The notes beneath the pieces were generated by a model, which worked only from the letters and a program-made list of their open reading frames with translations, did no database searches and had not been told where the DNA came from. From Axinella damicornis (Eukaryota > Porifera > Demospongiae > Axinellida > Axinellidae): a stretch of DNA of 64,000 bases. Location of the stretch: positions 12,239,981 through 12,303,980 of the forward strand of contig OZ007510.1 in assembly GCA_963931865.1 (NCBI GenBank), given 5' to 3'. Position 1 is the stretch's first letter. Every line of letters starts with the position of its first letter. The translations under genes were made by a program, and so were the position numbers. Positions 25,120 to 33,133 of this stretch are shown in pieces.

Positions 25120-25658
25120 CAGAGTTTGTCCCTCCTCCCCAACCGCATTCACTGGGTAGCATGCACTATGCCATTCCCACAAAGCTCGGGGGCAGACAAG
25201 ACTCAACACAGTCAGACAGTGTCATGCTCATGCCTTTCAGCAACCCCTCCCTCGCTCTCCACCACAAATCTGGGTCTGACTTGAACCTTCCCGGCCACGA
25301 AAGCCAGAAGAATTCTGGTATGTATATTGGCAATGGAGTAGGAGGAACACCTAACGAGCTAGGATGGTTAGATCTGGACAGCAGTAATATGCTGAGTCTC
25401 TCACCGACGCTGAACATGTTCGGAGGCATGGGTCACCACTCCTCAAACCCAGGCTCTCTCCCTCAGGAACAGTTCCACATGGGATTTCTGGACAGCGGAG
25501 TACACTCAAAGTGTTCAAACCCCTCCTTGAATGGACTAAGTTCCCAGGGTCACGAAGTGCCCTCGTATCTGGACCCTGGAAACCCACAACATTCGGGGCT
25601 GTACCCCCCCACGGATGATGCTGCTCTGATAATGGAATTAGGGCTTTCTACCAGTTGA
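3496..25658 (+). CDS. MRTF: Myocardin-related transcription factor (RPEL-SAP coactivator of SRF), 7 exons
   Basis: Exons: 3496-3598, 5033-5098, 19279-19347, 21769-23830, 24054-24159, 24737-24809, 25120-25658. All junctions are GT-AG and in phase, giving 1005 aa. The family binds G-actin through RPEL motifs and, when released, enters the nucleus to activate SRF targets. Three RPEL motifs are visible: aa 35-57 (LKNRADREVLVEKHILP), 57-79 (LRNRADRTDLRQMNILP) and about 100-123 (LAKRPGPLELIKDHILEP). Then come a basic region near aa 285-304 with KLRYHEYVPP, a Gln-rich stretch near 329-346, a SAP domain near 412-447 (FDELKVSDLKAACKEMG), a polyproline run near 532, and a C-terminal activation region with SEIFDIL and GWLDLDS. 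The start ATG (context ACGATGGCG) is the first in the exon. Exons 1 and 2 are short and rest on phase and RPEL similarity. A leucine zipper was not recognised. Intron 2 is about 14 kb. Confidence 0.95.
5723..5770. mobile_element. Short hairpin of the CCTCGTTCCCAGGC family, degenerate copy
   Basis: Left arm CTCATTCCCAGACT pairs with right arm AGTCTGGGAACGAG around a short loop. It matches the arms of the window-wide hairpin family, but the outer TAGC bases are lost and no target duplication is visible. Confidence 0.65.
6713..6750. mobile_element. Hairpin MITE copy with 9-bp target duplication
   Basis: TAGCCTCATTCCCAGG pairs with CCTTGGAACGAGGCTA. The sequence GGAGTGATC occurs at 6700-6708 and again at 6751-6759, a 9-bp direct repeat. 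The left side carries an extra TAGC between repeat and element. Confidence 0.8.
6937..7004. repeat. 34-bp tandem duplication
   Basis: The unit AAGTAATTGAGCCTGTTTTA followed by TGTACGCTGTTTAT occurs twice in direct tandem. It is a simple local duplication inside the MRTF intron. Confidence 0.85.
7133..7450. repeat. Approximately 35-bp minisatellite with an internal poly-C run
   Basis: Repeats built on CAGGCCCGGATATCCATCC and ACCTAGATACCC occur about nine times. A C homopolymer of roughly 25 nt lies at 7206-7231. Translations in several frames are proline-rich and are repeat artefacts. Confidence 0.9.
7988..8044. repeat. CT/poly-C low-complexity tract
   Basis: Two long C runs separated by CAGTCTCTCTCTC. 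This is simple sequence, likely unstable in length and error-prone in assembly. Confidence 0.9.
8397..8875. repeat. Minisatellite built on CCTTGTTCCCATGCCAACA
   Basis: Units of about 19-24 bp alternate (CCTTGTTCCCATCCCATG, CCAACATCAT, CCACCACCAG) over almost 480 bp. The core CCTTGTTCCCATGCC resembles the arm of the hairpin family (CCTCGTTCCCAGGCC), so the array may have grown from one arm of such an element. It is open in several frames on both strands, but those frames only translate the repeat. Confidence 0.9.
9335..9407. mobile_element. Near-perfect hairpin MITE with exact 9-bp target duplication
   Basis: The arms TAGCCTCGTTCCCAGGCCGC and GCGGCCTGGGAACGAGGCTA are fully complementary and extend inwards through CGTGGG(T/A)GGAG. 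CAGTGACCC lies immediately left (9326-9334) and right (9408-9416). This is the cleanest copy of the family and defines its ends and duplication length. Confidence 0.9.
9541..9684. mobile_element. 144-bp palindromic (foldback) element
   Basis: Left arm 9541-9599 and right arm 9626-9684 are about 59 nt each and almost perfect inverse complements. They share TGATTGTC at the ends, TTGTTGGACTTCACACG and CTTTCTTGACAACGTTTCGA, and leave a 26-nt loop. This is a non-autonomous inverted-repeat element. No clear target duplication was seen. Confidence 0.85.
10520..10765. mobile_element. About 245-bp inverted-end repeat element, copy 1
   Basis: The ends GCTCATTATTAGGCGC and GCACCTAATAATGAGC are inverse complements. 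Inside are CTTCTTCCAACC, a CAGAATGGAAAAATGCTA segment and ATGTCATTCGAAATTGAACA. Related segments recur in reverse orientation near 60.68-60.96 kb and degenerately near 62.96-63.36 kb, so this is a dispersed MITE-like family. Confidence 0.7.
11744..12080. repeat. 16-bp minisatellite, about 20 copies
   Basis: A 16-bp unit GATGGACAGATGTACC with many variants runs head to tail. Isolated degenerate units continue to about 12,270. Translation gives Ser/His/Ile-rich artefacts on the minus strand. Confidence 0.9.
13479..13535. repeat. (TG)n microsatellite
   Basis: A long uninterrupted GT/TG dinucleotide tract directly abuts the 50-bp tandem array that follows it. Confidence 0.95.
13536..13685. repeat. 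Three identical 50-bp tandem units
   Basis: The unit begins TAATGACTGGGAAGTTCGGA and ends TTTGTACTGCGTGTGTG. Copies start at 13536, 13586 and 13636 and appear identical, which indicates a very recent expansion next to the (TG)n tract. Confidence 0.9.
13965..14056. repeat. Short CCAGTAATCTCC tandem array
   Basis: Units of about 20 bp (CCAGTAATCTCCCACACTCT and variants) repeat about five times. Confidence 0.8.
14525..14600. repeat. CCTCCC-rich low-complexity tract
   Basis: A polypyrimidine run of CCCTCC and CCTCCCTC units. It is one of many such tracts in this genome. Confidence 0.85.
15960..16020. mobile_element. Hairpin MITE copy with 9-bp target duplication (one mismatch)
   Basis: TAGCCTCATTCCCAGG and CCTGGGAACGAGGCTA form the arms. 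Flanks are ATTTGTGAC at 15951-15959 and GTTTGTGAC at 16021-16029, 8 of 9 identical. Confidence 0.8.
16801..17838. repeat. Approximately 84-bp tandem array, interrupted by an insertion
   Basis: The unit contains GGTGATGGTAGGCCAATACT, CAGTCCAGGGATGTTTACCA and AGTAATCATGTTCACGGGGG. Copies lie on both sides of an unrelated 553-bp element (16954-17506). One copy contains an expanded poly-G run at 16857-16888. The array resumes cleanly after the insertion. Confidence 0.9.
16954..17506. mobile_element. GC-rich inverted-end DNA element inserted in the 84-bp array
   Basis: The left end GGCCGGCGCCACCGG, followed by GTACGGCC, matches the inverse of the right end, where GTGGCCGTAC is followed by CCTGGCGCCGGCC. 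The element splits a minisatellite, which makes its borders easy to see. It has weak open frames on both strands that match no transposase I know, so it looks non-autonomous. Part of its interior (GCACCTCTATGCACTGCC) recurs inverted at the window end near 63.97 kb. Confidence 0.75.
18109..18270. repeat. About 61-bp tandem repeat, 2.5-3 copies
   Basis: The unit includes CATACTGTGGGTGGAGCTTT, AGACTAACAGCTGCTGTATG and GCATGACTGGATATATG. The copies are nearly identical. Confidence 0.85.
18434..18815. repeat. Minisatellite with CATGATCCCAGTACTCC units
   Basis: Short units (ATCACATGATCCCAGTACTC) are followed by longer composite units that add GGCATGCAACTGTCCCATC. The array spans about 380 bp. Alternation of two related long units suggests higher-order duplication. 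Confidence 0.9.
19098..19266. repeat. (CCCTCC)n tract serving as polypyrimidine tract of MRTF exon 3
   Basis: About 165 nt of almost pure CCCTCC ends 12 nt before the inferred acceptor of the RPEL2 exon (19279). It would act as an extreme polypyrimidine tract. The same layout recurs at several other exons in this window. Confidence 0.85.
19820..19845. repeat. Poly-C run
   Basis: A C homopolymer of about 22 nt at the edge of the HIRAN-like relic. Confidence 0.9.
19881..20102 (+). pseudogene. HIRAN-like coding relic, probably transposon-derived
   Basis: A 73-codon open frame ends in GHNIHNDLAVAILK, followed by VPRDIS. This resembles the end of a HIRAN-type domain, in which an N-x-x-D-x-x-AVAV core is followed by a G-H-(L/V)-P-R-x-(I/L)-S segment. 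Here the Gly-His before PRDIS is missing and a stop follows directly. The flanking DNA at about 19,860-19,915 and 20,265-20,300 carries inverted-looking pieces with TTTTTGAAG. HIRAN domains are nucleic-acid-binding modules. I infer a decayed copy inside MRTF intron 3; the family call is tentative. Confidence 0.35.
20990..21545. mobile_element. About 550-bp element with long terminal inverted repeats
   Basis: The left end (about 20,990-21,072), with GTGCCCAGCCCC, GTCTGGTCTTTTGAGT and ATTTCTTGTCAC, pairs imperfectly with the right end (about 21,458-21,545). The right end read in reverse gives ATGCCCAGACG, GTCTGGTCGTTTGAGT and ATTTCTTGTCAC. Arms are about 80 nt and diverged. Internal open frames are short. 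It lies in MRTF intron 3. Confidence 0.65.
21700..21767. repeat. (CA)n microsatellite forming the acceptor of MRTF exon 4
   Basis: The CA tract runs up to the acceptor CACAG at 21768, so the splice site sits at the very end of a microsatellite with little pyrimidine tract. The (CA)n-AG acceptor pattern recurs before MRTF exon 7, ANL exon 4 and the TSP1 exon. Confidence 0.9.
23933..24047. repeat. Poly-C and CT-rich tract in MRTF intron 4
   Basis: A C homopolymer is followed by TCCCTTCC-type low-complexity sequence leading to the acceptor at 24053. Minus-strand frames here are repeat translations. Confidence 0.85.
24191..24274. mobile_element. Hairpin element, long-loop subfamily
   Basis: TAGGCTCGGCCCCAGACCAA at the left and a right arm with GTCTGGGGCTAAGACTA pair with each other. 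The interior shares AACCCCAGCGTGGATTGCTT and CCAGTAT with copies at 29.45 kb and 58.37 kb. It lies in MRTF intron 5, 30 nt after the donor. Confidence 0.6.
24974..25118. repeat. CA/CT simple repeats upstream of the last MRTF exon
   Basis: Interrupted CACA tracts, a (CT)n run and a (CA)n run end in the acceptor at 25119. They create a tandem CAG-CAG acceptor. Confidence 0.9.
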
Positions 25659-26267
25659 TGCTCTCCCTTTTCATAGTTATGATCTAAAAATTTCGACCTA
25701 CTGACGTCTTTTCTCAATTTCTGATCTAAACATTTCGATCTACTTTCATCTCTTCAATTTGAATGACTGACTCCCCATTTCTTGTTCAAGATTTATAAGC
25801 TTGACACTTCAAAATCACTCGTACATGGAACATCTTCATTCATACCTCTGAAAAATATTCATAGTGTGTGTAATTTTAATAGGACTGAAATGCACACATT
25901 CTCTGCTTTGCTTGATGTTTGTGTCGTCCTGTGGCTAATTCACCTGTATGCACGTTGCATGAATATAGGTATTCTTCCCAATAACAAAATCATTAACATC
26001 ACATCTTTTTAAATTAATGCAAAATGTCGGTTTGTATCGGTGTGGATACCAGTAGATATTCATTTTTGTACAAGAAATTGTCACCTGCATGTTGTTGCCG
26101 TGTTTACGTATGCCTTGTTACCCGTCTGAATGTTGTGTGGAGTCGTAGCAACTTACAAGACTATTTTGATCAATGTTGTGTGAAGAATTGGCAACTGCAT
26201 GTTTTGATCAGTCCATGCAGGGGAGCTTCTGGTACGTGGAATTATGATGATCACATGCATGACATCC

Positions 26268-26332
26268 TAGCCTCATTCCCAGGCTTTCTGCACCTCCAGT
26301 TTATGATCACTTCGAGCTAGAAGCCCTGGGAA
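26268..26332. mobile_element. Hairpin MITE copy, right arm truncated
   Basis: The left arm TAGCCTCATTCCCAGGC is intact. The right arm ends early as GCCCTGGGAA. TGACATCC flanks it at 26260-26267 and 26333-26340, which supports insertion with an 8-9-bp target duplication. Confidence 0.75.
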
Positions 26333-26883
26333 TGACATCCTATTATAATGTCTCGGGTTGGGTACGACATTGGATCGAGTCTTAGACCAAAGTATGCAGC
26401 AGCTACATTTAGGTCAAATTAAGTGTGCAGCTGCTAGGTTTAGGTCAAAGATCGACTCAAAAGTATGCAGCAGCTAGCTAGGTTTAGGTCAACAAAGTGG
26501 ATATTGGTCTGGCAGGAAGTAGGGCAATGGGTTAGGGTATATTAGGGTCGACCAGGGCCGGTTCTAGATGCTGCAGCATCTGGTGTTGTTATAATCAGTG
26601 TTTCCCCTAATGCTGGTCCTCAATTGGGATCTGTATGTAGAACAGCTAGGGACCTGACAATCAAATTCAGCACTGCAGCTAGTGTTCCTCCCAAGAACAT
26701 CGAGGAAGGGAGCCAAAAATATGACCACTGAATGCATGCATAGAGGTATGACATGCATTCTGACAACCATGTCGAAGGAAATTAGGCTATAGGAGGCAGC
26801 ACCATAACCTATTTGTCACACAAAACCAGATAGGATGCAGCTGCTTCGTCTAATTAGGTCATAAAGGCCCAGCACGTACTATC

Positions 26884-26931
26884 AGGAGCTTATGAGCGGC
26901 GAAGCCGCGGCTTCGCCGCTCATAAGCTCCT
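26884..26931. mobile_element. Perfect 48-bp palindrome with 8-bp flanking repeat
   Basis: The sequence from AGGAGCTTATGAGCGGCGAA to its exact inverse complement has no loop. GTACTATC lies at 26876-26883 and 26933-26940. Perfect symmetry plus the 8-bp repeat (a hAT-like duplication length) argues for a minimal transposed foldback rather than chance. Confidence 0.8.
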
Positions 26932-27288
26932 GGTACTATCTACCACTGCAAATTAATAACAATGATGTCATCATGCATATGTATGCATACATCATGGTCT
27001 TCTAGATTTACGTACCTGCGATATGAAGCAGTGACACAGTGGGTGCCAATCATGCGACTAGCTCCTTTCACACAATATTGAGTAGAGAGTATTATACATG
27101 GCTGTACACATTAATCAGAATTGCTTGACCATACAAAGTGCTCATGAACATGCTGTATATATGGTACAACAGACACATAAATAATAATACAACAGTGTTA
27201 GATCACTCGTAAAAATCCATAACACACAGACCAGAAAAAAAATACTGCTTTCATGCTGAGGACTATGACAATAGCACAGGGGTGTTCT

Positions 27289-28173
27289 TCATGATTGTTT
27301 TGCCTGTTCATACTCAACAAAATCATCGAAAAGGCTGGGCCATGCCTCCGACTCATCATAGTTTTTGAAATCTGGCAAAACTGTGTTGACAAAGGGTAGG
27401 AACATGTTCCAAGTGTCTCTGGAGACCCCACGTACATCGCTTTCCTTTAGGAACGCAAACCACTGGTCCAAGACGATTGGTCTGTTTTGAGTGAACACCA
27501 AGTCCCACAGTGGCATTGCCATCTCAACAGGAAGAGACCTTTGACCCGTGGTATGGTCCAGACCAAATGAGAACGTAAAGTTGTACAACTCCTGGAAGTT
27601 ATCCGGCTCTCTTGTCTCAGCCACAAGTTCAGGAAACCTCTCCTTAAGGCTCTTCGCATCATGGACTCTCATCTTCTGGCATCCATTAAGAAACTCCTCC
27701 TTCGTAAAGCGACACATCTGTGATGCCCCAAACTTCCACGCAAGAACCAAGACGACAAATTCCGTGGGGTCTACCCCCAAATCAACACAGAACTTCTCCA
27801 TACCTTCAGCTAGTATGGCATCTTCTCCCGCATCTTTGTACTTGCTGAAGTACTTTTCAATCAGGGTATGCTTCGTAGGACCGCTTAAACCACTCGGTAC
27901 TTGCCTTGTGAGGGAAAATTGTCTCAAGGGTACAATCCTTTCATTAGTATAACTCACTGGTCTAGTCCTTGGAGGTTCGTAGGGCAAAACTGGGGTGCTA
28001 AAACTTGAAGATCTGGCATCAGTGCCATCTGAAACCCCCGACTTTGCTCTCAACTTGTCCTTTGAACTTTTTGGCTTGTGGTGACTAGCTTTAGAAGATT
28101 GTTTGACAGCTCCCGAGTTCTTTGGGGCATAGTTTGAGCTTGGAACGCTCTTTGTGGAATGACCTTGGCCCAT
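27289..28173 (-). CDS. DCUN1D3: DCN1-like protein 3 (neddylation E3 co-factor)
   Basis: A single open frame of 294 aa. The C-terminal PONY/cullin-binding domain spans about aa 100-285. It carries signatures I associate with DCUN1D3: DAGEDAILAEGMEKFC, LGVDPTEFVVLVLAWKF, GQRSLPVEMAMPLWDLVFTQ, RGVSRDTWNMFLPF and DESEAWPSLFDDFVEYE. DCN1-like proteins bind acetylated E2-NEDD8 and cullins and promote cullin neddylation. Two ATGs are adjacent. The second (28171-28173) gives MGQGHS, a good N-myristoylation signal (Gly2, Ser6) typical of DCUN1D3, which acts at membranes, so I chose it. The N-terminal 90 residues are Ser/Lys-rich and poorly conserved. No intron is needed inside the frame. It converges on MRTF and lies downstream of TSR3 on the same strand. 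Confidence 0.93.
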   Translation of the reverse strand: MGQGHSTKSVPSSNYAPKNSGAVKQSSKASHHKPKSSKDKLRAKSGVSDGTDARSSSFSTPVLPYEPPRTRPVSYTNERIVPLRQFSLTRQVPSGLSGPTKHTLIEKYFSKYKDAGEDAILAEGMEKFCVDLGVDPTEFVVLVLAWKFGASQMCRFTKEEFLNGCQKMRVHDAKSLKERFPELVAETREPDNFQELYNFTFSFGLDHTTGQRSLPVEMAMPLWDLVFTQNRPIVLDQWFAFLKESDVRGVSRDTWNMFLPFVNTVLPDFKNYDESEAWPSLFDDFVEYEQAKQS

Positions 28174-28209
28174 CATGTAGCTCGCTATTAATTCTGGGAT
28201 GGGTTCTAT

Positions 28210-29280
28210 GTGATATCTGTGGTATTAAAAACGAACAGGTCAATCATAATTAGACCAGCAATACACTCGCCGCAAAAAGCTACTTCACAGTACATTTGGA
28301 CCACTCACCAGTGTTGTAAGGTTCTACCCGTCAAGATTCTCTTTCCTTGTCACGGAAACAACAAACGACTGTCGCGCGTCCAGCGGATCCAAGAATTAGA
28401 AGTAATCAATTTACGCCGTGCGGCTACGTCATACGTGTGTACTATCTTTAGCTTAGTTCTAAATATAGAACCACACGGTATACCGGTACTATGATTGTAT
28501 CATGGCTGATGTATTACAGATGGTACTGGTACATGCAGAAGTTGGGTTTGTAAAGTTGCATCAACAGCTGTACTGGTGTCAATAGTAGTCCCACTGTGAC
28601 TTGCCAAGCAAGCTGCAGTATCTAACCTGCAGACAAAAGAGAAGCAATGTCTAGTCAAAACATCCCAAAGCTCGTTCCTAGGGTGGCTACCTCCCTGGAA
28701 ACAAATTGCAAGATGGAGGTGTGGAAAAATACTAAGTCAACTCCCCCAATGTTTACTGTGGTGAGCCGTAATAGAGAGCTACTCCCACCTTGGGCTGGTT
28801 GTTGTGGTAGATTGTATTGGCACTGTGGCCTGGTTTGTGGTACTTTGGCCTGCTTCCATTTCCAAACTGTGGGGGTGGGAGGATGCTTAGTGGGTTCCTG
28901 GAGGAGTACAGTATCTACTATCTGCAGAATCGCTCTTAGAACTTAGCCCCTAGCCTCGTTGCCATGCCACTCCCACCACCATCGCTTGCAGTATGCAAAT
29001 ATCAACGTTTACTGCAAGCAATCAATACTGGCGGTTGGAATGGCCTGGGACACTAGGGTCTTAGGTTTGTGAGCAGGGATACAAAAGGCAGATCTCGACC
29101 CAACAATTGTGAGCAGAACATTGTGCTGTGCATTCAGAAACTAAACTCTTCAAGTCCAAGTGATCCATGCCTGCGAAGGTAAGGATTGCAGCTGGCTATG
29201 TTGGATGTGCCCATTCTGCACACAAGCTACAAAAATGCTAACGTCTCACCTTGAATCCACTGCCACCTTTGAACACTGAC
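28210..29280. other. Spacer between DCUN1D3 start and TSR3 3' region
   Basis: This should contain the DCUN1D3 promoter and 5' UTR and the TSR3 3' end. A possible final TSR3 exon is at 28500-28628 (minus). A degenerate hairpin copy lies at about 28,948-29,056, with a left arm TAGCCTCGTTGCCATGCC and a right arm GGAATGGCCTGGGACACTA. Nothing else was recognised. Confidence 0.5.
28500..28628 (-). CDS. Possible 3'-terminal TSR3 exon
   Basis: After a good acceptor (TTTTGTCTGCAG), a frame of about 42 codons runs to a TGA at 28500. It can join exon 7 in phase only through a 10-nt microexon (about 29,246-29,255). The TSR3 C-terminus is poorly conserved, so similarity cannot decide. Other terminal exons, for example near 28,880-28,900, are equally possible. 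Confidence 0.25.
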   Translation of the reverse strand, partial: RLDTAACLASHSGTTIDTSTAVDATLQTQLLHVPVPSVIHQP

Positions 29281-32200
29281 CATCTTTCTCCTCCTCGTCC
29301 TCCTCCCTGATGCTGTCACTGAGTTCCTCCTCTTCACTACTAGAGCTGCTTGGAGGATAGTCCACTGGATGTGGACAGATCAGGAAAAGAAATGACAGTG
29401 AAGGTGTAACATCAAATGCCTCACATTACACTGGAAGTAAGCCCTAGGCTTGGTAGTCTCGGCCCCCAGACCCAAACCAATGATACTGGAAGCGATCCAC
29501 GCTGGGGTTGGTTTGGGTCTGGGACCGGGACTATAGGCTTGGTCACCTGGGTACAAAGCTAGATAAATTGAGACAAAGAAAGGCGAAGCGTCAATCACTA
29601 TCCACTTAGTTTCTACATCACTCCTTACTCAACAGTGGGAGAGGTCACTCCCATAGAGTCTAGATCTATGCCCACAACCGCAACTGCAGTCAGTGAATGG
29701 TCAAAGCTGCTCAAAATGTGCAGTCAAAATGGCTCAGAAATACAAGTCGCAGTGTGGAACAACCAATCTACGTACAACGGTCAACAGCCGAAAATCAGCA
29801 CAGCCAATGGTCAAACTGCTGAAAAACTTTGACCCACAGTCACAGCTGTGCCTAAAGACTCTATGGGAGTGACACCTTTTCGAAAAGTCTAGTAAAACCA
29901 TCGACAATTCAGAGGACATTGCACGCACAATGAAGAGCTCCTAGGTTTCAAAAAACTAACAGGGTCTAGCCAAAGAGCTTCAAACTGGTGCAGCACGGTT
30001 TTACTCTTGTACGATTTTCTTTGATTATGGTGTAATGAAATGTGCTCAAAAACCACAAACATGCTTTGATCTCTGACCAGCACCTTACAACTGTACACAA
30101 CTGTACACAGCGGAACCTCTACAATCAGGACACCACTGGGGGACAATATAAATTCAGGAGTTTGAGATGTTGTCCTCTTCTCGGAGGTTCAAAATGTATT
30201 AGATCTAGGGAAACCAATTATTTGGGATTTCGAAATCATCCTTTAAGTTTGTAGAGAGGTCTATTTATATTGTGTCCCTAGTATTGAGAGTCCAGCTAGA
30301 AGAAATCGCAATCCTGTCTCCAAGTAGGGAGCAAATTGAACAAGCTACAGTCAAGGACACAACAGAACGACGGCACAACCTCCCACCTGTTCTGTCCCGC
30401 TGTTTGCTTCTCTCCCTCTCTAGCCACTCTTGCTGCATGGAAATCACCTCAGAAGCTGTTCTGCATTTTGAATACCCCTCCAACAGCTCACTGCAAAGCA
30501 AGCACATTAAAGGTTTGTCTGGAGAACAGCTCAGAGTGTCCAATCACTTCTTAGCTTTACCTGTTCAGAGACAAGAAGCCATGCCCCCATTTAAACTGTA
30601 CCAGCAAACTCTCCGCCAGTTCTCTGAAACCTGAAGAGTTGGTGAACAACACACGAATCCAGCATCATAACAAGAAGCAAACGAATTTCTCAAACACATA
30701 AAGCTATGGCTTGTCATACTCCACCTCTCGAAAAGTTAAGAACAGCCTCGTTCCCAGGCCTGTGCCATTTTCAGAGCTGGGCGGGGCCTGGGAACGAGGC
30801 TACCATTACCCATCCTCAGGCTAAACTCACTAAGCTGCATGATTATTTATTCACCATCCCAGGGAGAATCATGGACTCTGAATGCAATGCCTCAAGCTAC
30901 TGACCTCAACAAAGTACATCGGTCAACCCCATGACCTTTGCCATTGGGGATGCAATTTCTTCCATGTATTTCGGGTACACCCCTGTCTATTAGGCTTATC
31001 ACTTGCTCCCAAAGAACCTGCAGCACTACACATTAACTTGAACCAACCGGTTATGATGAGAGCAGCCGCAAAGGCCTCCACACATGACAGCTTGCATGGT
31101 CTGCCATAATTGATGGGGTTGGCAGCAACAAGAAATGGCAAGAGACGTGGATGGCGGCCTTTAAGTTTAGAGAAGGGTGTTGAGTCCAATTTGGCCCAGG
31201 AACAGTCAATGACAGCAACCCCATTCTGCAAAACAATGTCTCTGTCTTCATATGAAATGCTCTTCTGCCCGAGTGGAGAGAGAACAACGCCGTGAAATCT
31301 CTGTGAGAGGGACATCTCTCTCACAAACCCCAGCCGACAGAGCTTCCTTCCTGAGCACTTTTTGGGGTCACAATGGCCTAGGTCCTGCAGTGGCGGTGGC
31401 AATCGTAGTACATTATGTCACATGGACAACAGACAACATTTACTAGCAACAAAGGTTTCCACAGCTCAGAGGGGCATTCTTGGTGATTCCTTCCCCGTCG
31501 TTTCGTTGGGGATAATACTCTTCGGGATGCATTGAAAATACAAAGCAGCCTTCTCCCAAGAGAAATTAAGGGTGACTTTGCATTACCAGTACATTACACA
31601 GAATGACACCATTTGTTTGCGGTCTTGTCATATGTCTCCCTCCCTCCCAGATCCAGGTGGTAAATCAAGACATGAACGTGGCAACGACGCCAGCTGTTAC
31701 CCAATAAACTCAATCATATGTAACAGTCTCAAGTAGAAACCTACTTCCTACTTCAAACTGGTATACCGGTAACAATCATGCATGAAGTTATCTTGGGACT
31801 CCATCTCCATCCTGGACAGCCTTCAGATTAGCCTCATGGCTAGGTGGCTTTATCCATACACTAACACTCTGTGTGTGTGTAAAACTTGTACAGAAAAGAA
31901 AAAGAGGGGAAAAAAATCCACAGTCCACCAAGTTCGAGCCAATTGCGGCTTTTGCAAGATGCCAGGAGAGCCATTGTTCTAACTTAGGCATTACAAAACA
32001 CTTCTACATGAGACGGCCAACATATGGATGCACCATTTGCATAGCCCTATATTCCTGGGCCACCACCCCACTAGTGACCCCAGCTTCTGTCGCTTACAGT
32101 ACTGGTCAGGGACCAAGCTGCCATGATGATCTACCATGGATCCATAATCATCACTTACCCACATCGCCAAGTGCACACTGTCACGAGCATCTGTGAAAGG

Positions 32201-32986
32201 AAAGAGAGAGGAGTAGTTCTGGGACCTCACTCGTGAATGATATTATGCTCAACACTCGGACCCCATACTGAATTCAAACTGAGGTATGATGGACTGGGAA
32301 TGAGGTCACTCCCGAGCGGCCGAGCCACACCTACGGAGGAAGTATCTATACACGCTGCAACCATAGCACAACTTTTACAGAATTTGCACAGCCCTGAGGA
32401 AGGCCTGGAGATAATTTAATCATCATTGCACGAGCTAGTTATGGCCAACACGTATTACACGGACAGGATACGGATCGATCATGAATAGAGTTGGGTGGAT
32501 ATTTGATAAGTGTCTTGGCAACTTTTCAATATCGCATCGACTGGACTGCAAATACCAGCAGATTAATATGAGTATATATGATGCATGCAAGCACTCATCG
32601 ATTTGAGGAGTACAGAAGTGCACAACAGTTGCATAACGTACGTATTCTTTACTACTGCCAACACTACTAAGTGCATGCATGCATGCGTACCGTATTCGTC
32701 TCCACTGCTTGAGATATCACTATCAGCTTTACTACAGTGGACACTGTCAAATGGGTCACTTTCTTGTGAGCTGCAAGAGAAACAAGGGAACTTGTTTTGG
32801 CTATGGTTTTACAATGATGTGCATCAACTCTGGAGACTCGTACAGCACATTAGGTTCAACACAAATCAACTGGCATACTGACCCTGCATGGATACTCGCA
32901 CCCAGCTCATACTTCCTAGTCCTACACTGTTTGTTCCTCCTGGAGACGGAGGTTTTCTTCTGACCGCTCCTCTTCTTTGGGGGCAT
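29281..32986 (-). CDS. TSR3: 18S rRNA aminocarboxypropyltransferase TSR3, 7 exons seen
   Basis: Exons in transcript order: 32883-32986, 32691-32770, 32159-32190, 31048-31384, 30561-30630, 30387-30490, 29281-29364; phases agree throughout. TSR3 transfers the aminocarboxypropyl group of SAM to the hypermodified pseudouridine of 18S rRNA in late 40S maturation. The joined protein has a basic start ([11 protein letters not shown]), an acidic Ser-rich segment ([10 protein letters not shown]), and then the family core: [18 protein letters not shown] across the exon 3/4 junction, [59 protein letters not shown] and ELLEGYSKC. An acidic tail ([13 protein letters not shown]) follows in exon 7. Reading straight through exon 4 past 31048 gives nonsense, which confirms that donor. 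The stop codon is not placed. It shares a short divergent promoter region with the ANL gene. Confidence 0.92.
29454..29533. mobile_element. Hairpin element (long-loop subfamily) with exact 9-bp target duplication
   Basis: TAGTCTCGGCCCCCAGACCC at the left pairs with GGGTCTGGGACCGGGACTA at the right. TAGGCTTGG flanks it at 29445-29453 and 29534-29542. The core shares GATACTGGAAGCGATCCACG, in reverse, with other subfamily members. It lies in the TSR3 intron between exons 6 and 7. Confidence 0.85.
29643..29873. mobile_element. About 230-bp element with inverted ends
   Basis: The left end has GTCACTCCCATAGAGTCT and the right end AGACTCTATGGGAGTGAC, an exact 18-nt inverse complement. The interior is unique, with repeated GTCAAA motifs. 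A related pair (GGTCACTCCAATAGAGCGGC and GCCGCTCTAT) bounds 33.48-33.82 kb, so this may be a small family. Confidence 0.75.
30744..30802. mobile_element. Hairpin MITE copy in TSR3 intron
   Basis: AGCCTCGTTCCCAGGCC and GGCCTGGGAACGAGGCTA are complementary. No matching flanking repeat was found, so the target duplication is lost or the insertion is old. Confidence 0.8.
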
Positions 32987-33133
32987 CTTTCAGTGAATGT
33001 ATGCTCTAATTACCCACATCGAAGGCTGCGCTTTGTAAAAATTTTAAAAAAAGAATGTTATCAGAGATCATCAAAATTCCTCACTGCAGTCTCTGCCTCT
33101 CGCTGTCCTGCACCTGTGGCTAGCTGCTCTGAC
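32987..33133. promoter_or_regulatory. Divergent promoter between TSR3 and the ANL enzyme gene
   Basis: Only 147 bp separate the two inferred start codons on opposite strands, so both promoters or 5' UTRs must overlap or lie within upstream exons. No TATA box was recognised. The call rests on gene orientation and spacing. Confidence 0.5.

Larger units (their letters stand above)
25659..27288. other. Intergenic between convergent MRTF and DCUN1D3
   Basis: Both genes end here, so the stretch holds two 3' UTRs. No further exon was recognised. It contains one hairpin MITE (26268-26332), short direct repeats with GTATGCAGCAGCTA near 26,390-26,480, and a perfect 48-bp palindrome (26884-26931). Confidence 0.6.
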
